A DNA stretch of 64,000 nucleotides, from NCBI RefSeq assembly GCF_023016285.1, contig NZ_CP095413.1:2914001-2978000 (forward strand). The letters run 5' to 3'. Made by a program: the position numbers and the translations under genes. The notes beneath the pieces are model-generated. The model searched no databases. It saw only the letters and a program-made list of their open reading frames with translations, and was not told where the DNA came from. The DNA comes from Muricauda sp. SCSIO 64092. GTDB lineage: Bacteria; Bacteroidota; Bacteroidia; Flavobacteriales; Flavobacteriaceae. Positions 33,778 to 40,770 of the stretch are shown here, piece by piece (position 1 is the first letter of the stretch; every line of letters begins with the position of its first letter).

Positions 33778-34506
33778 GTGGCAGACGGATTGGTCATTAT
33801 ACCTACTTTTAATGAGATTGAGAATGTAGAGGCAATCATCAAAACGGTTTTTGACCTTAAGAAGGATTTTCATGTGCTGATCGTGGATGACAACTCCCCG
33901 GATGGTACGGCAGCGAATGTACGACAACTACAGGAGCAATTTTCGGACAATCTTTTTTTAGAGGTTCGGACCGAAAAATCAGGATTGGGCACCGCTTATA
34001 TCCATGGATTTAAATGGGCACTTGCCCGGGACTATGAATATATTTTTGAGATGGATGCGGATTTCTCCCATAAACCAAGCGATTTGCTACGCCTTCATAG
34101 GGCATGTTTGAATGGGGCCGACATGGCCGTAGGTTCGCGGTATAAAAAGGGAATCAACGTTGTTAACTGGCCCTTAGGTAGGATACTACTGTCCTATGGG
34201 GCTTCTTTTTATGTGAAACTGATTACCGGTATGCGTATAAACGATCCCACTGCCGGATTTGTTTGTTACCGGCGTAAGGTATTGGAATCCATTGATTTGG
34301 ATTCGGTGCGTTTTATAGGCTATGCCTTTCAAATAGAAATGAAATTCAGGGCCTATCTCAAAAAGTTTAAAATTGAAGAAGTGTCCATTATCTTCACAGA
34401 TCGAATCAATGGACAGTCCAAAATGAGTTCCAAAATTGTATGGGAAGCGGTGTTTGGGGTTATAGTCATGAAAGTCAGAAGTATTTTTCAAAAGGGATTG
34501 TTTTAA
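33778..34506 (+). CDS. Polyprenol monophosphomannose synthase-like glycosyltransferase (GT2)
   Basis: A 242-residue GT2 enzyme like dolichol-phosphate mannose synthase. It shows VIIPTFNEIENVEAII, VDDNSPDGTA at the nucleotide-sugar site, and the metal-binding DADFSHKP. No C-terminal membrane domain is present, as in the soluble DPM1 type. The start codon is GTG at 33778 (MADGLVIIP). It would make polyprenyl-P-mannose for the divergent GT39 enzyme. It is followed after 1 bp by the dihydroorotase gene. Confidence 0.92.
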   Translation: MADGLVIIPTFNEIENVEAIIKTVFDLKKDFHVLIVDDNSPDGTAANVRQLQEQFSDNLFLEVRTEKSGLGTAYIHGFKWALARDYEYIFEMDADFSHKPSDLLRLHRACLNGADMAVGSRYKKGINVVNWPLGRILLSYGASFYVKLITGMRINDPTAGFVCYRRKVLESIDLDSVRFIGYAFQIEMKFRAYLKKFKIEEVSIIFTDRINGQSKMSSKIVWEAVFGVIVMKVRSIFQKGLF

Positions 34507-34507
34507 T

Positions 34508-35842
34508 ATGGGAAAGGTTTTAATAAAAAATGCAAGGGCCGTTAATGAGGGAAGGCAATTTGAAACGGATGTTTTAATTGAAAATGGGCGGATCGTACGT
34601 ATCGATGCCAATATTTCAGATGCCAATGCCAACATTGTGGATTTTAACGGCAATCTATTACTTCCTGGAGTTATAGATGACCAAGTTCATTTTAGGGAAC
34701 CCGGCCTGACCCACAAAGGAACCATTTATACGGAGAGTAGGGCGGCAGTTGCCGGAGGGATTACCACTTTTATGGAACAGCCCAATACCATTCCACAGAC
34801 CACAACGATTGAAGAGCACGAATCAAAATTTGCCATAGCCTCAAAATCCTCTTTTGCCAATTACTCCTTTAAGTTTGGAGGCACAAATGACAATTTGGAG
34901 GAGATCAAAAGATTGGATAAAAACAGTTGTTCCGGGATAAAGCTTTTTTTGGGATCTTCAACGGGCAATATGTTGGTGGATAATGAGGCCGTTCTGGAGA
35001 ATATCTTTAGGAATACCGAGTTGGTCATTTCCACACACTGCGAAGATGAGGGGACCATCCGGGCCAACCTGGCCCATTATAAAGAAAAGTATGGGGATGA
35101 TATCCCTGTGGAGCTTCACCCTGTGATAAGGAGTGTGGAAGCCTGTTACCTCTCTTCGTCCAAAGCAATAGCATTGGCCAAAAAGACCGGCGCCAGATTG
35201 CACGTATTTCATCTTTCCACCGCAAAGGAAATGGATTTGTTCACCAATAAAATTCCTTTAAAGGAAAAGAAGATCACGGCGGAGGTATGTATTCACCACC
35301 TTTGGTTTTCCGATGAAGACTACAGGGACAAAGGAACACTGATCAAATGGAACCCTGCCGTAAAAAGTGCAACGGATAGGACCGCTCTTTGGGAAGCCCT
35401 TCTGGATGATCGTATTGATGTGATTGCTACGGACCATGCACCACACACCTTGGAAGAAAAAGACAATGTATATACCAAGGCACCTTCCGGAGGACCATTG
35501 GTACAACATGCTTTGGTCGCCATGTTACAGAAGCATAAGGAAGGTAGGCTTTCGTTGGAGGAACTGGTCCGGAAAATGTGCCACAACCCAGCTATTCTAT
35601 TCGATATTGAAAAAAGGGGATATATTAGGGAGGGATATTTTGCCGATTTGGTCGAAGTGGACATGGATTTCGACTGGGAAGTTAAAAAGCCCAATATTCT
35701 CTATAAATGTGGTTGGTCACCCTTTGAAGGAACTACCTTTGGTACGCGGATAAAAAGGACTTTTGTAAACGGTCATTTGGCCTACGGGAATGGGGTCCTG
35801 TCCGATGAAAGTAAAGCAATGCGCTTAACTTTTGAAAGATAA
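34508..35842 (+). CDS. pyrC: Dihydroorotase-like amidohydrolase (class I)
   Basis: A 444-residue amidohydrolase with the class I dihydroorotase layout. LPGVIDDQVHFREPGLTHKG is the metal motif, but in place of the usual HxH it has QxH, so the first zinc-binding His is Gln. Later ligands are present: STHCEDE, HVFHLSTAKE, and ATDHAPHTLEEK with the catalytic Asp. The DAPHT-type C-terminus is normal. I recall the Gln variant as common in flavobacterial copies, but cannot confirm it. The gene is coupled to the GT2 gene (1 bp) and to a DUF4296 gene downstream (7 bp). Confidence 0.88.
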   Translation: MGKVLIKNARAVNEGRQFETDVLIENGRIVRIDANISDANANIVDFNGNLLLPGVIDDQVHFREPGLTHKGTIYTESRAAVAGGITTFMEQPNTIPQTTTIEEHESKFAIASKSSFANYSFKFGGTNDNLEEIKRLDKNSCSGIKLFLGSSTGNMLVDNEAVLENIFRNTELVISTHCEDEGTIRANLAHYKEKYGDDIPVELHPVIRSVEACYLSSSKAIALAKKTGARLHVFHLSTAKEMDLFTNKIPLKEKKITAEVCIHHLWFSDEDYRDKGTLIKWNPAVKSATDRTALWEALLDDRIDVIATDHAPHTLEEKDNVYTKAPSGGPLVQHALVAMLQKHKEGRLSLEELVRKMCHNPAILFDIEKRGYIREGYFADLVEVDMDFDWEVKKPNILYKCGWSPFEGTTFGTRIKRTFVNGHLAYGNGVLSDESKAMRLTFER

Positions 35843-35849
35843 CTGAGAC

Positions 35850-36287
35850 ATGCAGCGTTTATTGATTTTTCTTGTTTTACCAATTCTTTTCTCCTGCAAG
35901 GAAAAGTTGATCGAGCCCCCTTCAGATTTAATTTCCGAAGCACAAATGACGGAAATTCTTTATGATCTGGCATTGATCAACGGGTTGCGGTCTACAGATG
36001 ATAGGATACTTAAAAGGCATGAAATAGAAACCATGCCCTATATCTATGAAAAATATGGAGTGGATAGCCTGCAATTTGTGCATAGTGACCAATATTACGC
36101 ATCGGTTCCGGAAATCTACCAGAAGATGTACGAATCCATCCAGCAAAGAATAGAAGAAAAAATTAAGGAAATGAACAGGATAAGGGAGCAAAAAAATGAT
36201 AGCGCCCGTAGTAAAAATAAACGTGTTCGGGATAGCATCAGGAAAGCATCGAATTCAGCTAGTCCCCAAACTCCAGCAAAAAAATAG
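35850..36287 (+). CDS. DUF4296 domain-containing lipoprotein
   Basis: A 145-residue lipoprotein. The signal peptide ends in the lipobox LFSC (MQRLLIFLVLPILFSC), so it is anchored in a membrane after Cys16. Residues 25-95 match DUF4296 (ISEAQMTEILYDLALINGL, SDQYYASVPEIYQKMY), followed by a charged helical tail. Function unknown; I remember it downstream of dihydroorotase in flavobacteria. The 3' end overlaps the convergent epimerase-like gene by 29 bp. Confidence 0.9.
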   Translation: MQRLLIFLVLPILFSCKEKLIEPPSDLISEAQMTEILYDLALINGLRSTDDRILKRHEIETMPYIYEKYGVDSLQFVHSDQYYASVPEIYQKMYESIQQRIEEKIKEMNRIREQKNDSARSKNKRVRDSIRKASNSASPQTPAKK

Positions 36288-37269
36288 CACAGCAGGTCCT
36301 TATGCTTTCTTCCAGGTCTTCGTATTCAAAATTTAAGTCCTTTTTCAGTTTGGAGTTATCGTAGATTTCCGTTGTCCCAAAAAGGGCAGCTACCGGTTTG
36401 GAAAGTCTTCTTCGCTTGCCCAACAGGTTGCTTCGTATCCAATCCAGCCTCCAAAAAACCTGAAGCATCCAGAGCTTTAGCGCCTTTTGGGGAGGAGGTT
36501 TGTCCAACCCCTTTGCCAGCAAATCAAAGAAGTATTTGTACGTCCAGTTTTCGCCAACAAGAATGTAACGTTCATTGGCAATGGTGCCATCCATAAGTTG
36601 GATCATGGCCAAAGTAACGTCGTTCGCGGAAACAAATCCAGTTCCACTGGGCAAGTAGTGCTTGGGCTCTTTGGCGGAATAGCGAAAAAAACTTCCGCTA
36701 CTACTTTTCCAAAAACCTGGTGCGATAATGATCCCGGGGTTTACGATAACAACTTGAAGGCCTTCCTGGGAAGCTTTCCAAACTTCCATCTCCGCGTAAT
36801 GTTTGGAAATCCCGTAAATTGTGGTATTGGTGTTGGTCCATTCATTTTCCTCGGTGACCATTTCCCCATTGACACTATTGCCCAAGGCCGCTATGGAACT
36901 TACAAAACAGAGTTTTTCGACCAAGTTTGCGATGCATAGGTTCACAATATTTGCCGTTCCCTCAATATTGGTCTTAAGAAGCTTTTTGTCATCCCTGGGA
37001 TCAAATGAAACCAGGGCGGCGGCATGATACACTTTTTTTACCCCTTTAAAGGCAACTTCCAGGGAAGACAAATCAGTCACATCCGCTTTGACCCATTGGA
37101 CATTGGACAATAATACACTTGGATCATCGCTGTAATACGAAAAAATCTTTTCAACGGTCTTGATCTTATCCGGGTTGCGATAGGTAGCGGTTATGTTCTC
37201 CCCTTTTTTGCAAAGCCCCAAAAGTAGGTGCGATCCTACCAATCCTGTTCCTCCCGTGACCAAAATCAT
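36259..37269 (-). CDS. NAD-dependent epimerase/dehydratase family protein
   Basis: A 336-residue short-chain dehydrogenase/epimerase-like enzyme. The Rossmann motif TGGTGLVGSHLL is at the N-terminus; catalytic Tyr and Lys are in YGISKHYAE, with the preceding Ser in SSIAALG. The ATG at 37269 (MILVTGG) is preferred to a TTG two codons upstream. Substrate unknown: the extended family includes sugar epimerases, flavonoid-like reductases and 3-beta-hydroxysteroid dehydrogenase-like enzymes. Confidence 0.9.
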   Translation of the reverse strand: MILVTGGTGLVGSHLLLGLCKKGENITATYRNPDKIKTVEKIFSYYSDDPSVLLSNVQWVKADVTDLSSLEVAFKGVKKVYHAAALVSFDPRDDKKLLKTNIEGTANIVNLCIANLVEKLCFVSSIAALGNSVNGEMVTEENEWTNTNTTIYGISKHYAEMEVWKASQEGLQVVIVNPGIIIAPGFWKSSSGSFFRYSAKEPKHYLPSGTGFVSANDVTLAMIQLMDGTIANERYILVGENWTYKYFFDLLAKGLDKPPPQKALKLWMLQVFWRLDWIRSNLLGKRRRLSKPVAALFGTTEIYDNSKLKKDLNFEYEDLEESIRTCCAIFLLEFGD

Positions 37270-37323
37270 GTTCAAATGTACCTATTTGAGGGCATAATTT
37301 TTAGCGGTACCACAACAAGATTC

Positions 37324-37331
37324 TATATTTG
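37324..37331 (+). promoter_or_regulatory. Putative -7 box for tyrS
   Basis: TATATTTG fits TAnnTTTG exactly and lies 24 bases before the tyrS ATG. No clear -33 TTG at the expected spacing. Confidence 0.5.
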
Positions 37332-37355
37332 CAGGGATTTTATAAATTTTAGGAT

Positions 37356-38651
37356 ATGGCAAAGAATTTTGTGGCCGAGTTACAATGGAGGGGGATGTTA
37401 CACGATGCAATGCCGGGTACGGAAAAGCACTTACTATCCGGGATGCAGGCAGCTTATGTAGGTATAGATCCCACCGCAGATTCTTTACATATCGGACATT
37501 TGGTGAGTGTGATGATGTTACGCCATTTTCAATTGGCAGGTCATAAACCATTTGCCTTGGTGGGTGGGGCAACCGGAATGATCGGTGATCCCTCAGGAAA
37601 ATCAGTGGAGCGAAATCTTCTGGACGAGGCCACACTTCGTCATAATCAAGAGGCCATTAAGAACCAGTTGGCCAAGTTTTTGGACTTTGATGGTGATGCT
37701 CCCAATGCTGCGGTTTTGGTCAATAACTATGACTGGATGAAGGATTTTTCCTTTTTGGGGTTCATTCGGGATATTGGAAAGCACATTACGGTCAATTATA
37801 TGATGGCAAAGGATTCTGTAAAAAAAAGACTCTCTGCCGAAGCCAAGGAAGGGATGTCCTTTACGGAATTCACCTATCAATTGGTACAGGGATATGATTT
37901 CCTTTACCTCTACCAAAACCACAACTGTACTTTGCAGATGGGCGGAAGTGATCAATGGGGGAATATTACAACGGGTACCGAACTGATAAGAAGGATTGGA
38001 GGGGGCAAAGGTTTTGCGCTGACCTGCCCCTTGATCACCAAAGCGGATGGCACCAAATTTGGGAAAACGGAGAGCGGCAATGTTTGGTTGGATCCCAAGC
38101 GGACATCACCCTATAAGTTTTATCAGTATTGGTTGAACACCTCTGATGACGATGCGGAGCGTTACATTAAAATTTTCACCTTTCTCAACCAGCAGGATAT
38201 TGAAGAACTGGTACGTTCACATAAAGAAACACCACATCTTAGAGCCTTGCAAAAAAAGTTGGCGGAGGAAATCACGGTTATGGTCCATTCCAGGGAAGAT
38301 TTGGATAATGCGACTAAAGCAAGTTCCATATTGTTTGGAAAATCGACTTCGGAAGACTTAAAACAGCTGGATGCAAAAACATTTCTGGACGTGTTCGATG
38401 GAGTTCCACAAAAACAGCTTTCCATCCATGAGCTTGAAAAAGGTCTGGACATGATAGCTGCCTTGGCGGCAAAAACACATTTTTTGGCCTCAAATGGTGA
38501 AGCACGAAGGGAGTTGAAGCAGAATTCCATTTCAGTAAACAAGGAAAAAATCAAAGAGGATTATTTGATTACCACTAAGGATTTGATCAACAATCAATTT
38601 GTACTGCTACAAAGGGGTAGGAAAAACTACTTTGTCTTGGAGTTTAAATAG
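37356..38651 (+). CDS. tyrS: Tyrosine--tRNA ligase
   Basis: Charges tRNA-Tyr with tyrosine. The 431-residue protein is a class I synthetase of the TyrRS-S type: SLHIGHLV carries HIGH at 45-48, and the KMSKS equivalent is KFGKT at 234-238. Tyrosine-binding residues appear in [12 protein letters not shown] and in QGYDFLYL, and GGSDQWGNI is exact. The C-terminal S4-like RNA-binding domain (from about residue 365) ends [17 protein letters not shown] and is complete. Confidence 0.97.
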   Translation: MAKNFVAELQWRGMLHDAMPGTEKHLLSGMQAAYVGIDPTADSLHIGHLVSVMMLRHFQLAGHKPFALVGGATGMIGDPSGKSVERNLLDEATLRHNQEAIKNQLAKFLDFDGDAPNAAVLVNNYDWMKDFSFLGFIRDIGKHITVNYMMAKDSVKKRLSAEAKEGMSFTEFTYQLVQGYDFLYLYQNHNCTLQMGGSDQWGNITTGTELIRRIGGGKGFALTCPLITKADGTKFGKTESGNVWLDPKRTSPYKFYQYWLNTSDDDAERYIKIFTFLNQQDIEELVRSHKETPHLRALQKKLAEEITVMVHSREDLDNATKASSILFGKSTSEDLKQLDAKTFLDVFDGVPQKQLSIHELEKGLDMIAALAAKTHFLASNGEARRELKQNSISVNKEKIKEDYLITTKDLINNQFVLLQRGRKNYFVLEFK

Positions 38652-38795
38652 TTTGGATAATGGATATCCAATAATTGGGCGGTCACCTTGAATTTGTTTC
38701 AAGAGCCCACCGGAATACAATGATTTGCTTATTTTATGGGATGCCGAAACAAGTTCGGTACGACCAACGAACCATTTTTGTGATTGAAATGGTGA
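38652..38795. other. Convergent spacer between tyrS and the LuxE-like gene
   Basis: 144 bp without a gene. It holds a TGGATATCCA palindrome near the tyrS end and a CTTGAA-tttgt-TTCAAG hairpin. Neither is followed by a clear T-run, so no confident terminator is seen. Confidence 0.35.
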
Positions 38796-39779
38796 TTAGA
38801 TGACCATTAAATTACAGCCCCGGACCTCTGAGTGGTCAAATCGTCCCAAGACCTCAAAAGAATCATCATTATATGTTTTTCCCAAGTCCTGGGTGGCAAT
38901 AAATGCACAGGAATTTATGTTCGCCAGATCAATGACATTGATACCACCAGTTTTCCCGTGTATTTGGGCACTTAGGGGATCCTCGGTGTCCCTGGTCAGG
39001 ACTTTCATCCATGGTGGGCAATTGAAAATTCCGCCCCCTATTGAATAGCCCTGTGATAAAAGCTCGGTCATCCCATACTCAGAATGGATTTCCTTTACCC
39101 CAAACGCCCGCTTTAAAATAGCGTGCAGTTCATTTCGTACCATTTCCTTTCGTATACCCTTCATGCCACCGGTTTCCATGACAATGGTATTCCTTAAAGG
39201 GGACCTGACCTTCTTGGCTAAATCCAATAAGGCGAAACTTACCCCTATCAATAAAGTCTTTTGCCCTTTTCCTGATAAGGATAGCAGTTTTCCGGATAGA
39301 TCTTCCAGGTTATTTAGGTAAAAACCGCTCTCCAAATGTCCGGATTTTTTAATCAGGGCATCCACCATATAAATCAGGGAGGAACCTTGACGTTCAAGAT
39401 AACTGGGGAGAAGGGCTAGGATACAATAGTTGGATATGGGACCATAAAAAAGTTCAAAAGCCCGTATAAAACTTCTTTTGTAGAGTTTTAAATCGGTGAC
39501 CAGGTGTTTACTGGTAACCATTCCTGAAGTCCCGCTACTGGTAAAAATGGTTTGGGGTTCCCCATTGCCCGTTAGAATGTTTTTGGATTTAAAGAATTGT
39601 ATGGGCAAAAAGGGAATTTGTTCAATGGATCGTATCCTTTCTGGGTGAACTTTAAGATGATGACAAAACTCGTGGTATACCTTATTTTGATGGTATTGGT
39701 ATTGAAATACGTGCAGTGCATTCTCGATAAATTGGTCGTCGTTCCTTATGGAAAATATGCGGTCTTGGTTTGGAAACAT
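38796..39779 (-). CDS. LuxE-like acyltransferase (acyl-protein synthetase family)
   Basis: A 327-residue protein of the LuxE/PF04443 family, related to adenylate-forming ligases. The glycine/serine-rich ATP-binding motif FTSSGTSGMVTSKH is present, then YGMTELLSQGYS, equivalent to the YGxTE motif. In Vibrio, LuxE activates fatty acids for luciferase; the stand-alone Bacteroidota copies have no known partner and no luciferase genes are seen here. ATG at 39779 is favoured over GTG at 39782. Confidence 0.85.
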   Translation of the reverse strand: MFPNQDRIFSIRNDDQFIENALHVFQYQYHQNKVYHEFCHHLKVHPERIRSIEQIPFLPIQFFKSKNILTGNGEPQTIFTSSGTSGMVTSKHLVTDLKLYKRSFIRAFELFYGPISNYCILALLPSYLERQGSSLIYMVDALIKKSGHLESGFYLNNLEDLSGKLLSLSGKGQKTLLIGVSFALLDLAKKVRSPLRNTIVMETGGMKGIRKEMVRNELHAILKRAFGVKEIHSEYGMTELLSQGYSIGGGIFNCPPWMKVLTRDTEDPLSAQIHGKTGGINVIDLANINSCAFIATQDLGKTYNDDSFEVLGRFDHSEVRGCNLMVI

Positions 39780-39802
39780 CACACTGCAAAACTAAAACAA
39801 AA

Positions 39803-39829
39803 AGCCCCGATAAGTAACTCATCGGGGCT
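39803..39829 (-). terminator. Terminator after the 106-aa T9SS gene
   Basis: AGCCCCGAT stem (39821-39829 with 39803-39811 on the other arm). Read on the minus strand, it is followed by TTTTTGTTTT, 22 bases past the stop of the gene at 39852. Confidence 0.85.
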
Positions 39830-39851
39830 ATGGAAATGTTAGCTTGGATAG

Positions 39852-40172
39852 TTATTTTACCACCAATTTTCGGGTCATTGTTCTTTTTTGCTCGGTTACC
39901 TGGAGCACGTATACGCCGGGGACCAACCTAGAGATATTTAAAGTGTTGGTCGTTATTTTGTCCTTTAATACCACCTCTCCAAAGACATCGAATACTTGAA
40001 TTTCCTTTGTTCCATTATTCGCTGTTGTAATATAGATTTCCTCGCCATAAGCGGGGTTTGGATACATTTTAAATCCTGTTACTTCAACCGTTTTTGTATC
40101 GTTTACGCTCACAAGTTCTTGTCCAAATGTCAATAGTGGTGCCATAAATAGGATGATGTAGAGTTTCTTCAT
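39852..40172 (-). CDS. Miniature T9SS type A sorting-domain protein, 106 aa
   Basis: A signal peptide (MKKLYIILFMAPLLTFGQ) is followed after only about 15 residues by a complete type A T9SS sorting domain: FKMYPNPAYGEEIYI, IQVFDVFGEVVL, ISRLVPGVYVLQV and the closing RKLVVK. There is almost no cargo between export signal and sorting signal. It is paralogous to the neighbour at 40307. It is probably exported by type IX secretion; the benefit of a near-empty substrate is unknown. Confidence 0.88.
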   Translation of the reverse strand: MKKLYIILFMAPLLTFGQELVSVNDTKTVEVTGFKMYPNPAYGEEIYITTANNGTKEIQVFDVFGEVVLKDKITTNTLNISRLVPGVYVLQVTEQKRTMTRKLVVK

Positions 40173-40306
40173 GCATTGCTGATTTGGGATGTTAGCATTA
40201 TAAAAGTATGATAATCAGGAATGAAAAGGTAAAATATGTTGTGAAACCCAAAAGTTTGTAGGTGTGTCCGATGAACGGTAACCAGGATGTGGGTAAAAAG
40301 GGCTAA

Positions 40307-40615
40307 TTACTTGATGACCAATTTTCTAGTGGCCGTCCTATCCCTTTCTATCACACGAAGGATATACACCCCTTTCTCAAGTGTGGAAATGTTGAGCTCT
40401 TTCCCCAGAATGGTGGTTTGCAATACCAAGGTTCCCAATACATCAAAAATGTGGATTTCCTTTGGGGCATCCCAGTACGTATCAATGTACACTTTTCCAT
40501 TGATCGTAGGGTTTGGATATAACTTAAAGCCATCGATATCGACACTGCCATTGTTCTGCTGAGCACATACAAAGAAGCTAGTGAAGAAGAAAAATACAAC
40601 GTAAATCTGCTTCAT
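40307..40615 (-). CDS. Miniature T9SS type A sorting-domain protein, 102 aa
   Basis: Paralogue of the gene at 39852. The signal peptide MKQIYVVFFFFTSFFVCAQ and a ten-residue linker lead straight into a type A sorting domain (FKLYPNPTINGKVYI, IHIFDVLGTLVLQ, ISTLEKGVYILRV, RKLVIK). The two proteins share the same architecture and many positions, indicating duplication. The 134-bp gap between them lacks a terminator, so they may be co-transcribed. Confidence 0.87.
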   Translation of the reverse strand: MKQIYVVFFFFTSFFVCAQQNNGSVDIDGFKLYPNPTINGKVYIDTYWDAPKEIHIFDVLGTLVLQTTILGKELNISTLEKGVYILRVIERDRTATRKLVIK

Positions 40616-40720
40616 AAAGTATTGGTAACAAGGGCTGTGTTACAAATATAGTTATTTTGGCGGGCCGTCCTAAAGGATGTTGAAGAAAATCCCCACAATT
40701 TTCGATAAACTGCATAAAAA

Positions 40721-40740
40721 AGCCCAGCATTTGCTGGGCT
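40721..40740 (-). terminator. Terminator after the beta-helix lipoprotein gene
   Basis: A palindromic 20-mer stem AGCCCAGCA / TGCTGGGCT followed, on the minus strand, by TTTTTTATG. It lies 30 bases past the stop of the gene at 40771. Confidence 0.85.
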
Positions 40741-40770
40741 TTTCGCTTTTCTATTTAGGATTTTAAAACC

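Noticed and set aside
38796..39779. Bioluminescence function for the LuxE-like gene
   Set aside because: No luxA, luxB, luxC or luxD genes are present, and stand-alone LuxE-like genes occur in non-luminous Bacteroidota as far as I recall.
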